This document shows positions 18,940 to 27,966 of a DNA stretch of 64,000 nt, piece after piece. Each line of letters begins with the position of its first letter. The first letter of the stretch is position 1. The notes beneath the pieces were generated by a model. The model was not told where the DNA came from and searched no databases. It worked only from the letters and a program-made list of their open reading frames with translations. The stretch is taken from assembly GCF_002734285.1 (NCBI RefSeq), contig NZ_NSEA01000003.1:248001-312000 (forward strand), read 5' to 3'. The stretch comes from Fredinandcohnia onubensis (GTDB taxonomy: Bacteria; Bacillota; Bacilli; Bacillales; Bacillaceae_L). The translations under genes were made by a program, and so were the position numbers.

Positions 18940-18987
18940 GTAACTAATATTCAGCAGAAGTTCACCACTTCTACTGAATTAAGTTAC
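18940..18987. other. Stem-loop after spoIVFB
   Basis: GTAACT and AGTTAC enclose an inner hairpin built from TTCAG-AGAAGT and ACTTCT-CTGAA with a five-base loop. There is no T-run. It directly abuts the interspersed repeat that follows and overlaps its presumed first bases. Confidence 0.5.
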
Positions 18988-19077
18988 AGCCTCCGGCAGA
19001 TGCCTCGATTTTTTAGCGGAAATTTTTCGAGCAAGGTCGAAAAAAATCGGGCGGCAAATACGCCAAGGCGCATATGA
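18976..19077 (+). repeat. Interspersed palindromic repeat, copy 1 (before rng)
   Basis: About 102 bases. It matches, in opposite orientation, a second copy at 30231-30334. Shared blocks include GCCTCCGGC, a central hairpin TTTTTCGA/TCGAAAAA, an AAATCGGGCG block and the end GCCAAGGCG-CATATGATT. In this copy the terminal palindrome is partly decayed. The repeat ends about ten bases before the ribosome-binding site of rng. It also supplies an ATG (19074) in frame with rng that is unlikely to be the real start. Confidence 0.8.
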
Positions 19078-19100
19078 TTGTTAAAGCGAGGATTAAGAGT

Positions 19101-20570
19101 TTGAAGACAATTATTATAAATGTTAAAACAAGTGAAAAACGAGTAGCTGTAGTAGAGGATCATAAAGTTCTAGAATTGAATATCCAACAACCCAAACATA
19201 AAGAAATCGTTGGAAATTTATATAAGGGGCGAGTGATTGACGTCCTACCAGGTATGCAAGCGGCCTTTGTTGATATTGGTATAGGCAGAAACGGCTATAT
19301 CGGGCGAGAGCAGCTTGCTTCCTACCATCTTTCGCCCCCTAGTGAAAAAGATAAAAGTATAGCTCATTTTGTTAGACAAGGTGAGGAAATCATTGTTCAA
19401 GTTACGAAAGAAGGGACAGAGCGGAAAGGTCCCAAACTAACTGGACTAATTGAGTTTCCTGGAACTTCCCTTGTCTATTCGCCATTTGGGAATTATGTAG
19501 CTGTCTCGAGGAAAATGAAAGAGGAAGAAGAAAGAGATAGATGGCGTAATTTTGGAAAAACATATCTTGAAAAATCAGAAGGTCTCATTATCCGGACTGC
19601 TTGTGAAAATCAGGATGAATCAATCATTCTAAAGGAGCTTAAATTTCAAAGAAGCCGCTTCAATTCTATATTTGAAAAGCAAAAACAACTTAAGCCTCCA
19701 AGTCTTTTATTTGATGCCAATAATCTTGTTGATAAAATTTTATTTGAGCATCAGCTTGAACAAATTAAGGAAATTGTAATTGATGAAGCGCAAGAATATA
19801 AACAAATAAAGGACCTATTAGGCGAAGAAAAAGTCTCTTTTTTTCGAGGAAAAGAAAACATTTTTTCTTTTTACGGTATTGAGCGGGATATTGAAAAAGC
19901 ACTTAAACATATTGTATGGCTAGATAATGGGGCTTACTTATTAATTGAGCAGACAGAGGCTTTAACTATAATCGATGTAAATACTGGAAAGTTTCAAGGA
20001 AAAGAAAATTTGCGAGATACGGTGTTTAAAACAAATATCGCAGCAGCAAAAGAAATTGCTTCCCAATTAAGGCTTAGAGATATTAGTGGTATTGTCTTGG
20101 TTGATTTTATTGATATGAAGTATAATGATGAACGCCAAAAAGTCATCCAATCCTTACGCTCTGTAGCGAAGGAGGATCGAAATCGAATGACTATTCATGG
20201 CTTTACTTCTCTAGGTATTCTTGAGCTAACCCGAAAGAAAACACGTCAAGATCTCTCAGGAATATTGCAGACGAGTTGTCCTACTTGTTCAGGTACAGGA
20301 CGGGTAGATTCTGCAGAAACGATTGCTTTCAAACTAGAGCGTGAGTTATGGGAATATCAAGGCATGGACCACGACGCTATTTGGATTGAAACAACCGCAG
20401 AAGTAAAACAAGTCCTGCTCGGAGAAAACACTAATCATAAGAAACGTTTGGAAGAAGCCTTGTCTTTTCATATTTATATTACTGAAATGGTTTCCCCACG
20501 ACATGAATATTTCATTAGACATATAGGAACCATCGATGAAGTGAAAGAAAGGCTTAATAATCGATTCTAA
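19101..20570 (+). CDS. rng: Ribonuclease E/G family endonuclease
   Basis: A 489-residue RNase G-type enzyme. An S1 RNA-binding domain lies at about residues 36-125. The DNase I-like catalytic core carries the metal-binding aspartates in LTIIDVNTGKF and GIVLVDFIDMK. A zinc-link CPTCSGTGR follows, and then a small C-terminal domain. The TTG at 19101 is chosen over the ATG at 19074: the N-terminus then reads KTIIINVKTSEKRVA as in the family, and GCGAGG precedes it. B. subtilis lacks this enzyme, but many other Bacillaceae have it at this spot before rplU. It would act in 5-prime-monophosphate-dependent rRNA and mRNA processing. Confidence 0.93.
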   Translation: MKTIIINVKTSEKRVAVVEDHKVLELNIQQPKHKEIVGNLYKGRVIDVLPGMQAAFVDIGIGRNGYIGREQLASYHLSPPSEKDKSIAHFVRQGEEIIVQVTKEGTERKGPKLTGLIEFPGTSLVYSPFGNYVAVSRKMKEEEERDRWRNFGKTYLEKSEGLIIRTACENQDESIILKELKFQRSRFNSIFEKQKQLKPPSLLFDANNLVDKILFEHQLEQIKEIVIDEAQEYKQIKDLLGEEKVSFFRGKENIFSFYGIERDIEKALKHIVWLDNGAYLLIEQTEALTIIDVNTGKFQGKENLRDTVFKTNIAAAKEIASQLRLRDISGIVLVDFIDMKYNDERQKVIQSLRSVAKEDRNRMTIHGFTSLGILELTRKKTRQDLSGILQTSCPTCSGTGRVDSAETIAFKLERELWEYQGMDHDAIWIETTAEVKQVLLGENTNHKKRLEEALSFHIYITEMVSPRHEYFIRHIGTIDEVKERLNNRF

Positions 20571-20582
20571 TTTAAGAAATGA

Positions 20583-20611
20583 TTGACTCCAACTTGTCTT
20601 TATGATAATAT
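20583..20611 (+). promoter_or_regulatory. Sigma-A promoter of the L21 leader-rplU operon
   Basis: TTGACT and TAATAT are spaced by exactly 17 bases. Transcription would start near 20618, at the beginning of the leader. Confidence 0.75.
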
Positions 20612-20617
20612 TTTCAT

Positions 20618-20730
20618 GTTATTGTTTGTAGCACCCACTGCTACAACCGCTCATTCCAGGTAGTTAAGTTTCCATCAATGGAGCGCCTGTGTATTGGCGA
20701 GTCTTAGTCATACTATTAGGAGGTGCAAAT
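20618..20730 (+). ncRNA. L21 ribosomal-protein leader
   Basis: The sequence between the promoter and rplU resembles the L21 leader known from Bacillus. It contains the hairpin GTAGCA-CCCAC-TGCTAC and the downstream ATGGAGCGCC/GGCGAG segment before the AGGAGG of rplU. Such leaders are thought to bind L21 and regulate the rplU-prp-rpmA operon. The identification is from memory of the family pattern, not a covariance search. Confidence 0.75.
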
Positions 20731-21039
20731 ATGTACGCAATTATTGAAACTGGCGGTAAGCAAATCAAAGTTCAAGAAGGCCAAGAAATCTATGTTGAAA
20801 AGCTTGACGTAGAACAAGGTGGAACAGTTACTTTTGACAAGGTTTTATTCGTAGGTGGCGAAAACGTAAAAGTTGGTAGCCCAACTGTTGAAGGTGCAAC
20901 TGTTACAGCTAAAGTTGAAAAGCAAGGTCGCGCTAAGAAGATCATTGTTTTCAAATACAAGGCTAAAAAGAACTACCGTAAAAAACAAGGTCATCGTCAA
21001 CCTTACACTAAAGTTACAATCGAAAAAATCAACGCATAA
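20731..21039 (+). CDS. rplU: 50S ribosomal protein L21
   Basis: A 102-residue ribosomal protein that binds 23S rRNA. It shows the family start [16 protein letters not shown] and the C-terminal [16 protein letters not shown] motif. The ATG at 20731 follows AGGAGGTGCAAAT. The open frame extends back to 20689, but that part is the leader RNA. It is the first gene of the three-gene operon rplU-prp-rpmA. Confidence 0.98.
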   Translation: MYAIIETGGKQIKVQEGQEIYVEKLDVEQGGTVTFDKVLFVGGENVKVGSPTVEGATVTAKVEKQGRAKKIIVFKYKAKKNYRKKQGHRQPYTKVTIEKINA

Positions 21040-21050
21040 GGCTTTCTATC

Positions 21051-21377
21051 ATGATAAAAATAACTATTAATCGTAATAGTTCTGGTAGAATCGACTCGTT
21101 TACAATGAGTGGACATGCCGAATATGATGTTCCTGGAAAGGATATCGTTTGTGCAGGTGCCTCAGCCGTTGCTTTTGGTGCTATTAATTCAATATATGCT
21201 CTATGTAAAGTAGAGCCGATATTGGAGCAAGAAAAAAATGGATTCCTCCGCTGTCAAATTCCTCAACTCGAGGATGAGACAACGAGGGAAAAGGTGCAGC
21301 TTCTTCTAGAGGGAATGCTTGTATCCTTACAGACGATTGAACTTGATTATGGACAATATATGAAAATTCAATCATAA
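21051..21377 (+). CDS. prp: Prp, cysteine protease that trims ribosomal protein L27
   Basis: A 108-residue protein (YsxB family). The conserved GHA with His22 and CAGASAV with Cys34 form the expected catalytic dyad. Prp removes the N-terminal extension of L27 in Firmicutes. The substrate gene follows at 21408 and carries such an extension. The ATG lies 11 bases after rplU. Confidence 0.95.
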   Translation: MIKITINRNSSGRIDSFTMSGHAEYDVPGKDIVCAGASAVAFGAINSIYALCKVEPILEQEKNGFLRCQIPQLEDETTREKVQLLLEGMLVSLQTIELDYGQYMKIQS

Positions 21378-21701
<324 letters not shown>

Positions 21702-21707
21702 TCGTAT

Positions 21708-21743
21708 AAAACTCTAACCTTAAGGTTAGAGTTTTATTTTTTA
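21708..21743 (+). terminator. Intrinsic terminator after rpmA
   Basis: AAACTCTAACCT/AGGTTAGAGTTT is a 12-base perfect stem followed by a T-rich tract. Confidence 0.9.
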
Positions 21744-21787
21744 TTGAAGAATCCTGATTGTAGAATGTAGTGTTATTTTTCAAGGTT

Positions 21788-21796
21788 TGATATAAT
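21788..21796 (+). promoter_or_regulatory. Extended -10 promoter for spo0B-obgE
   Basis: TGATATAAT fits an extended -10 element (TG-n-TATAAT). No good -35 box is visible. It lies 64 bases before the spo0B start. Confidence 0.45.
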
Positions 21797-21859
21797 TTTT
21801 AGACAAGATTCGAAATCTAAATGTTGTCTTTTGACACATTGAAATTTAGGGGAAATGAC

Positions 21860-22399
21860 ATGAATAAAAATTGGAGTACGATTGAAGTTTTAAAACATAC
21901 ACGTCACGATTGGTTAAATAAAATTCAGCTAATCAAAGGGAACATCTCACTAAATAAAATTGATCGGGTTAAAACGATAATTGAAGAAATTGTTATAGAT
22001 GCTCAAAATGAAACACATCTTACAAATTTACAAATTCCAAACTTTGCTGCACTTATTATGACCCTAAATTGGGAGCCTCATAAATATCAATTGGACTATG
22101 ATGTTGTCGGTGATATTCGAAATTTATCAAACTACGATTTGAAACTAACAGAATGGTGTTCGCAATTTTTTGCCATACTGGAAGAAGCGGTAGATGATAT
22201 GGGAGAAAATCATTTATCCCTCACTATAGACTGTTCATTAGAAGAAACTCGATTCTTTTTTGATTTTAGTGGAATACTAAAAGATAGGGAATACCTAACA
22301 AATTGGTTAACTACGATAAGCCAATCAGATCAATTCCCGCAAATTACAGAGTATAAAGTACATAATGAAGAAGTAAGTATAACAATACATATTGCATGA
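21860..22399 (+). CDS. spo0B: Spo0B sporulation phosphotransferase
   Basis: A 179-residue protein that passes phosphate from Spo0F to Spo0A in the sporulation phosphorelay. The phosphorylated histidine is His16 in the motif KHTRHDWLNKIQLIKGN, within the first helix of the four-helix dimer bundle. The degenerate ATPase-like C-terminal domain follows. The ATG at 21860 has AGGGGAAATGA upstream; the open frame extends 13 residues further, without a better site. obgE follows after 33 bases, the usual order. Confidence 0.95.
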   Translation: MNKNWSTIEVLKHTRHDWLNKIQLIKGNISLNKIDRVKTIIEEIVIDAQNETHLTNLQIPNFAALIMTLNWEPHKYQLDYDVVGDIRNLSNYDLKLTEWCSQFFAILEEAVDDMGENHLSLTIDCSLEETRFFFDFSGILKDREYLTNWLTTISQSDQFPQITEYKVHNEEVSITIHIA

Positions 22400-22432
22400 A
22401 AATTTAGGTGCATAAATAACCGGAGGTAAGAG

Positions 22433-23719
22433 ATGTTTGTTGATCAAGTCAAAGTGTATGTAAAAGGTGGAGACGGTGGTAACGGGATGGTTGCTTATCG
22501 TCGTGAGAAATACGTTCCAATGGGCGGTCCTGCTGGTGGAGATGGTGGAAAAGGCGCGGACGTCATTTTTGAGGTTGAAGAAGGTTTAAGAACCTTGATG
22601 GACTTCCGATACCAGCGCCATTTTAAGGCAAAACGTGGGGAACACGGAATGTCAAAGAATCAGCACGGAAAAAACGCAGAGCCGATGGTTGTAAAGGTCC
22701 CTCCTGGCACAGTCGTAACAGATGATGATACAGGTGTGGTTATTGCAGATTTAACACAGCATGGCCAAAGAGCGGTCATTGCTAAAGGTGGTCGTGGTGG
22801 AAGAGGAAATTCTCGATTTGCAACACCAGCCAATCCAGCACCAGAAATTGCTGAAAATGGTGAACCAGGACAGGAACGTTATATAAGACTTGAACTTAAA
22901 GTTTTAGCTGATGTTGGTCTTGTTGGTTTTCCAAGTGTCGGAAAGTCTACTCTATTATCCGTTGTTTCTGCAGCAAAACCAAAAATTGCAGAGTACCATT
23001 TTACAACGATTGTACCAAACTTGGGCGTTGTTGAAACAGAGGATGGACGCAGTTTTGTGATGGCTGACCTTCCTGGTTTAATTGAAGGGGCTCACCAAGG
23101 CATCGGGCTTGGACATCAATTTTTAAGACATATTGAACGAACAAGAGTCATTGTTCATGTAATTGATATGTCAGCAATGGAAGGACGCGATCCTTACGAA
23201 GATTATGTCACCATTAATCAAGAATTAAAGGAGTACAATCTTCGTTTAACTGAACGTCCACAAGTGGTGGTCGCAAATAAAATGGATATACCTGAAGCTG
23301 AAGAAAATTTAAAAACATTTAAAGAGAAGCTCCAGGATGATGTGAAAATTTTTCCAATTTCGGCAATAACGAGACAAGGTCTCCGCGACTTATTATTCAC
23401 GATTGCAGATCTACTTGAAACGACCCCAGAATTTCCACTTGAGGTCGAGGAAGATACGAGCAATCACCGCGTGATGTATCGTCACGAAAAAGAAGAAGTG
23501 GATTTTGTTATTTCGCGTGAAAGTGACGGCTCATTTGTGATTTCTGGAGAACGAGTCGAAAAACTCTTTAAGATGACTGATTTTTCAAGAGATGAGTCTG
23601 TAAAACGATTCGCTCGCCAATTGCGAGGAATGGGAATCGACGACGCATTGCGTGAAAAAGGTGCAAAACACGGGGATATCGTAAAATTACTTGAATATGA
23701 ATTTGAATTTATAGAATAA
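22433..23719 (+). CDS. obgE: Obg GTPase
   Basis: A 428-residue GTPase linked to 50S assembly, stress and sporulation initiation. The glycine-rich Obg fold occupies about residues 1-158 ([32 protein letters not shown]). The G domain shows [26 protein letters not shown] and a SAI motif. The C-terminal OCT domain covers about 345-428. CGGAGG precedes the ATG. It is cotranscribed with spo0B and possibly pheB. Confidence 0.97.
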   Translation: MFVDQVKVYVKGGDGGNGMVAYRREKYVPMGGPAGGDGGKGADVIFEVEEGLRTLMDFRYQRHFKAKRGEHGMSKNQHGKNAEPMVVKVPPGTVVTDDDTGVVIADLTQHGQRAVIAKGGRGGRGNSRFATPANPAPEIAENGEPGQERYIRLELKVLADVGLVGFPSVGKSTLLSVVSAAKPKIAEYHFTTIVPNLGVVETEDGRSFVMADLPGLIEGAHQGIGLGHQFLRHIERTRVIVHVIDMSAMEGRDPYEDYVTINQELKEYNLRLTERPQVVVANKMDIPEAEENLKTFKEKLQDDVKIFPISAITRQGLRDLLFTIADLLETTPEFPLEVEEDTSNHRVMYRHEKEEVDFVISRESDGSFVISGERVEKLFKMTDFSRDESVKRFARQLRGMGIDDALREKGAKHGDIVKLLEYEFEFIE

Positions 23720-23762
23720 AATAACGTGTTCATAAGAAGGGAAGTAGGGGGGAGTAGCTTAC

Positions 23763-24203
23763 ATGGATGGCAAATTCTATCTTGTTCGTGAGGATGTACT
23801 TCCAGAAGCAGTTCGTAAAACATTGGATGCAAAGGAACTATTAGACAGTGGAGAAGCACAATCTATTGCAGAAGCAACACAGAAAGTGGACTTAAGTAGA
23901 AGTGCTTATTACAAATATAAAGACACTGTCTTCCCTTTTCATACGACTGTTAAGGAAAAAATCATTTCATTGTTTTTTCATCTAGAGGACCGGTCTGGTA
24001 CCCTTTCTCAATTGTTAAGAACTGTAGCAGATACTGGTTGTAATGTGTTAACAATCCACCAAACAATTCCGCTTAGGGGAAAAGCGAATGTAACACTCTC
24101 ATTAAACACATCAGGCATGCATGGTGAAGTAACTGACCTCCTAACTAGACTTCGTAAACTTGAATTTGTTGATAAAGTTGAAATTCTTGGAACAGGAGCA
24201 TAG
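23763..24203 (+). CDS. pheB: ACT-domain protein PheB
   Basis: A 146-residue protein. The N-terminal helical part (about 1-60, [11 protein letters not shown]) looks like a small helix-turn-helix. The C-terminal ACT domain (about 72-143) includes '[20 protein letters not shown]'. In Bacillus it lies between obg and pheA and is thought to sense an amino acid, most likely phenylalanine. A direct enzymatic role is not known. pheA follows after 11 bases. Confidence 0.92.
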   Translation: MDGKFYLVREDVLPEAVRKTLDAKELLDSGEAQSIAEATQKVDLSRSAYYKYKDTVFPFHTTVKEKIISLFFHLEDRSGTLSQLLRTVADTGCNVLTIHQTIPLRGKANVTLSLNTSGMHGEVTDLLTRLRKLEFVDKVEILGTGA

Positions 24204-24214
24204 GGGGAAGAACG

Positions 24215-25069
24215 ATGAACATTACAAATGTAGGGTTTTTAGGACCGAATGCTACATTCACAGCACAAGCGGTTGCGGCATTGTTTCCTGGTAAGGAAAA
24301 CAAACCATATCGAACAATCCCTGCATGTATTGATGCAGTAGAGAACGGGGAAGTGGATGTGGCTGTCGTTCCAATTGAAAATACGATTGAAGGAACGGTT
24401 AATTTAACAATTGATTATCTAATTCATGTAAAACAACTTAAAATTATTGGTGAAGTGATCATTCCAATCAAACAGCATTTAATGGTGCATCCCAACAATA
24501 CAAATAATTGGGAAGATGTACAAGGCATCTATTCACACCCTCATGCAATCGCACAATGCCATAAATTTTTATATAAACATTTTCCAAATATACAGCCCAT
24601 TGAAACAAGTTCAACAGGTGCAGCCGCTAAATTTGTAAGTGAGCATCCAGAGCAGAATCATGCCGCTATTGCAAACTCATTTGCGGCAAAGGAATATGGA
24701 TTAACAATTGTAAAACATGATATACATGATTTTGATAATAATCATACGCGCTTTGTTGTCTTACATAAAGAGATGTTAGATTTAGATCTAGTTATGGAAA
24801 ATACAGGAGAAAAAACAACCTTGATGGTTACATTGCCTTCCGACCAGGCCGGGGCATTACATCAGGTATTGTCCGTTTTTGCCTGGAGAAAGTTAAATTT
24901 GTCTAAAATCGAATCAAGGCCTATGAAAACTGGTCTTGGTAATTATTTATTTTTAATTGATATTGAACAAAGAATGGATGAAATTTTAATCCCAAGTGCA
25001 ATTGCAGAATTAGAAGCTTTAGGGAGTGGAGTGACTGTATTAGGTAGTTATCCATATTATCGAATTTAG
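24215..25069 (+). CDS. pheA: Prephenate dehydratase
   Basis: A 284-residue monofunctional enzyme that converts prephenate to phenylpyruvate in phenylalanine synthesis. The catalytic region (about 1-185) has GFLGPNATFT, VVPIENTIEG and the conserved NHTRFVVL segment. The C-terminal ACT domain (about 200-280) has 'GALHQVLSVFAWRKLNLSKIESRP', the phenylalanine-binding ESRP motif. A terminator overlaps the stop codon. Confidence 0.97.
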   Translation: MNITNVGFLGPNATFTAQAVAALFPGKENKPYRTIPACIDAVENGEVDVAVVPIENTIEGTVNLTIDYLIHVKQLKIIGEVIIPIKQHLMVHPNNTNNWEDVQGIYSHPHAIAQCHKFLYKHFPNIQPIETSSTGAAAKFVSEHPEQNHAAIANSFAAKEYGLTIVKHDIHDFDNNHTRFVVLHKEMLDLDLVMENTGEKTTLMVTLPSDQAGALHQVLSVFAWRKLNLSKIESRPMKTGLGNYLFLIDIEQRMDEILIPSAIAELEALGSGVTVLGSYPYYRI

Positions 25070-25098
25070 ACTCGACATTTAGTCGAGTCTCTTTTTTT
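25068..25098 (+). terminator. Intrinsic terminator after pheA
   Basis: The perfect stem AGACTCGAC/GTCGAGTCT is followed by CTTTTTTTA. Confidence 0.88.
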
Positions 25099-25134
25099 AT
25101 ATACTTTTTATGCTTGACCAACCCTCATGCTGTA

Positions 25135-25162
25135 CATAATTTGTGAAGCCTATGCATAAGTT
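25135..25162 (+). promoter_or_regulatory. Possible mother-cell (sigma-E/K type) promoter of safA
   Basis: CATAATT and CATAAGTT are separated by 13 bases and resemble -35 and -10 boxes of mother-cell sigma factors. The two boxes also form a direct repeat (CATAA-TTGTGA-G), so they could instead be an operator. This is an inference from consensus similarity. Confidence 0.3.
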
Positions 25163-25236
25163 GTGATGAGAAATAGTGGCAATTTGCCTATTTTGACATA
25201 GTATGTATTGACTTATGTATAGGAGGGGAAAATCGC

Positions 25237-26673
25237 GTGAAGATCCATATCGTTCAAAAAGGCGACACCTTATGGGAAATTTCGAAAAAATATGGGGTCG
25301 ACTTCCAAGAACTAAAAGCTGTCAATACTCAGTTAAGTAATCCTGATATGATTATGCCTGGTATGAAAATTAAGGTGCCAACCGGAACTGTTCATGTAAA
25401 AAAAGAAGCCCAAATTGGTGGAGCTAAAAAAGAAGCTCAAATTAATGTAGCACCGAAAGAGGAACAAATTCAGCATCCGTTTGCTGAAATCGCACCACAA
25501 CCATTTCCAGTAATCGATTTTGAAGAGGAGCTACCAGAGGTTGAGGAGGAAGTAAAGGGTGTTGAGACAGGGCCATATATTCCTCAAATGCCGCAAATGC
25601 CACAAATGCCAGTAATGCCGCAGATGCCAGTTGCACCACCACAGATGCCAGTAATGCCGCAAATGCCACAATATCAGCCACTAGAAATTGATATCAATAA
25701 CTTTAATCTGATGGGGCTGGGGATGCCGCAAATTCCTACACCACCAACCAATGTTTTACCTGGGATGATGGCACCGGAAGAAGATTTTGAACTAGAAGAA
25801 GATTTTGAAGCCGAAATGCCGCAAATGCCACAAATGCCGCAAATGCCACAAATGCAGCAAATGCCACAGATGCCGTTACAACAGCCAGCTATGTTTAATA
25901 ATTGTGTGCCAATTACGCCAGTTATGCCTGGGTACGGTTTTAATTATGTACCAGGGTTTCAGGGAGGATTCCCACCACAACAAGGGCCTTTTAATCCGAT
26001 GGGAGGATTCCCTCGAACAGAAGGGGTAAAAGAGGAAGTAAAAGAAGAAATCGCTCCGGTACAAATGGCGCCAGTACAAATGCCACCGCAATATCCATTT
26101 GAAATCGATATTAACAATTTCAATATTATGCAAGCACAAATGCCACAAATGGTCGCAGGTGTAGAAGATGAATTTGAAGATGTGCCTGAAATGCAACAAA
26201 TGCCACAAATGGCACCAATGCAGGCACCACCGTTACCAATGGGACCGTGTGTACCAGTTACTCCGGTAATGCCTGGTTATGGATTTAATGGAGGTTTCCC
26301 AGGACCTGCTGGATTTGGACCTAATATGCCAATGCAAGTTGGACCACAAGCTGTAAGTCCAGCGATGGCTAACAATCCTGGACCAGGTTTTGCGGGACCA
26401 ATGAATCCGCAAATGATGCCATCACAATTTTATAATAAAAAAGATTGTGGCTGTGGTGGACCGAAGCCTCCATTTGCAGGACAATTCCCGCAACAAGGCT
26501 ACCCAATGCAACCAGGATTTCAAGGACAATTCCAACCACCATTTCAACCTCAGTTCCAAGGTGGTGGATTCCCAGGATATCAGAGTGCACCGTTTGGAAT
26601 GAATCCAAATCAGCAAATGCCGTTTAACCCAATGTTTAACATGCCAGATGTTGACGATGACTTAGACGATTAA
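25237..26673 (+). CDS. safA: SafA-type spore coat assembly protein with LysM domain
   Basis: A 478-residue morphogenetic protein of the inner spore coat/cortex boundary. The N-terminal LysM domain (about 3-48, VQKGDTLWEISKKYGV) should bind cortex peptidoglycan. The rest is a long Pro/Gln/Met-rich region with MPQ repeats. A duplicated segment contains EIDINNFN (150-157 and 289-296) and CVP(I/V)TPVMPGYGFN (223-236 and 338-351). A CGCGG cluster lies at about 404. The C-terminus is acidic (DVDDDLDD). GTG start after AGGAGGGG. B. subtilis SafA is shorter but has the same layout. Expression in the mother cell is expected. Confidence 0.9.
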   Translation: MKIHIVQKGDTLWEISKKYGVDFQELKAVNTQLSNPDMIMPGMKIKVPTGTVHVKKEAQIGGAKKEAQINVAPKEEQIQHPFAEIAPQPFPVIDFEEELPEVEEEVKGVETGPYIPQMPQMPQMPVMPQMPVAPPQMPVMPQMPQYQPLEIDINNFNLMGLGMPQIPTPPTNVLPGMMAPEEDFELEEDFEAEMPQMPQMPQMPQMQQMPQMPLQQPAMFNNCVPITPVMPGYGFNYVPGFQGGFPPQQGPFNPMGGFPRTEGVKEEVKEEIAPVQMAPVQMPPQYPFEIDINNFNIMQAQMPQMVAGVEDEFEDVPEMQQMPQMAPMQAPPLPMGPCVPVTPVMPGYGFNGGFPGPAGFGPNMPMQVGPQAVSPAMANNPGPGFAGPMNPQMMPSQFYNKKDCGCGGPKPPFAGQFPQQGYPMQPGFQGQFQPPFQPQFQGGGFPGYQSAPFGMNPNQQMPFNPMFNMPDVDDDLDD

Positions 26674-26689
26674 TATAAAACATATAATG

Positions 26690-26728
26690 AAGGGCGAATA
26701 AATCATACATTCGTCCTTGTATTTTTTT
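26690..26728 (+). terminator. Intrinsic terminator after safA
   Basis: AAGGGCGAAT/ATTCGTCCTT (one G-T pair) with a nine-base loop is followed by a T-run. Confidence 0.8.
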
Positions 26729-26897
26729 AGTATTTGTTTAAAAAGTACATTCTAAAAAGGGGAAAAATAAAAAACGGACTTGACTGTCCAAGATTTAAAC
26801 AACCTGCAAAAAACTAACAGAAATAATCCCTCTTTGGATAAGCCAACCTAATGATGAACATATAGATATGTTCAAAAGGTCAAAGGGGGTTATTGTA

Positions 26898-27803
26898 TTG
26901 AGGAAAATACTCTATACAGTTTCGACTGCAGCATTATTACTTGGTGGTCTAACGGCTTGTAATACCGATAATCAAGGGGCAGGTCCAAATAAGGATTATA
27001 ATGATAATGCTAGACCAATCGGTTATTACTCGAATGAAAATAATCGAAATAATGAAGATGGAAATGGAAACCGTCTTCGTGATAATGATGGTCCATTAAC
27101 AGAAATTATGGATCGCAATGGGAATAACAGGAATGACCGTACCGGCATCATGAACAATAGAAATGACAATAACAAGCGCACTCGCATCATGAACAACAGA
27201 AATGACAATAACAATACCGGTATGGTAAATAACAATGATAAAACAAGAAAAAATCGTCCCGGGATCATGAACTATCGCGAGGAACAACGTCGAAATGGTA
27301 TCATGAATAACCGTAACGGTCGAACAATTAACCCTTTTAATGATGGTAACCCAAATACAATGTATGAAAATGGCCATGGACATGCCGATCAAAACTATCA
27401 CAGCCATCTGAATGACAATAACCATAGAGTACAAACATATGGATATTATAATGACAATGGAAACTTAGTTCGTAAAATTTCTGAACGTGCTTCAAAGGTT
27501 AAAAACGTTGACGATGCTCGTGTCATCGTAACAGACGATAACGTCTTAGTTGCTGTTGATACGAACGATAATACAAATCGTAATAATGTCCAAGACGCTG
27601 TAGAAAGAGCGGTACAGCCATTAGCTGGTAAACGAAATATCAATGTTGTGACAGATGAAGGCACTTTTTCACGAGTACGTGATATCGATAATGATATTCG
27701 TAACGGGAATAGACGTGAAACAATTGATGCTGACATAAAAGACCTTTTTGACAACATTGGCGATGCTATTAGTGAGCCATTCACAAACAATAATAGGGGT
27801 TAA
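26898..27803 (+). CDS. YhcN/YlaJ-family sporulation lipoprotein
   Basis: A 301-residue lipoprotein. The signal peptide ends in the lipobox GLTAC, with the lipidated cysteine at residue 21. The TTG at 26898 follows AAAGGGGG and is preferred to the upstream ATG at 26868. Residues about 30-165 are extremely rich in Asn, Asp and Arg, with repeated (I/M)MNNRN and NDNN units. The C-terminal part (about 185-275) is the YhcN/YlaJ domain, with 'VKNVDDARVIVTDDNVLVAVD'. Family members are forespore-expressed and sit in the inner spore membrane, where they influence germination or outgrowth. It lies between safA and bofC. Confidence 0.85.
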   Translation: MRKILYTVSTAALLLGGLTACNTDNQGAGPNKDYNDNARPIGYYSNENNRNNEDGNGNRLRDNDGPLTEIMDRNGNNRNDRTGIMNNRNDNNKRTRIMNNRNDNNNTGMVNNNDKTRKNRPGIMNYREEQRRNGIMNNRNGRTINPFNDGNPNTMYENGHGHADQNYHSHLNDNNHRVQTYGYYNDNGNLVRKISERASKVKNVDDARVIVTDDNVLVAVDTNDNTNRNNVQDAVERAVQPLAGKRNINVVTDEGTFSRVRDIDNDIRNGNRRETIDADIKDLFDNIGDAISEPFTNNNRG

Positions 27804-27816
27804 TGTAATTTAATGT

Positions 27817-27843
27817 GGGTGTCCTTAGGGACATCCTTTTTTT
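27817..27843 (+). terminator. Intrinsic terminator after the YhcN-type gene
   Basis: GGGTGTCC/GGACATCC (one G-T pair) with a TTAG loop is followed by seven T. Confidence 0.85.
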
Positions 27844-27966
27844 ATGGGAAATTTTTTCAAAAAACATTGGATATTCTTGTTAATAATGGTCAAACTAATA
27901 TGTGTAGGACGGTCATATACAAGTATAAAAAAGAGTTGGCAACTAATTGTAAGAGGTGATGCCAAA

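Noticed and set aside
19074-19100. ATG start of rng at 19074
   Set aside because: The ATG is supplied by the interspersed repeat; the TTG at 19101 gives the family N-terminus and has a ribosome-binding site.
25558-25876. CRISPR-like short repeats in the ATGCC(G/A)CAA tracts
   Set aside because: The repeats are in frame inside safA and encode Met-Pro-Gln; there are no spacers and no cas genes.
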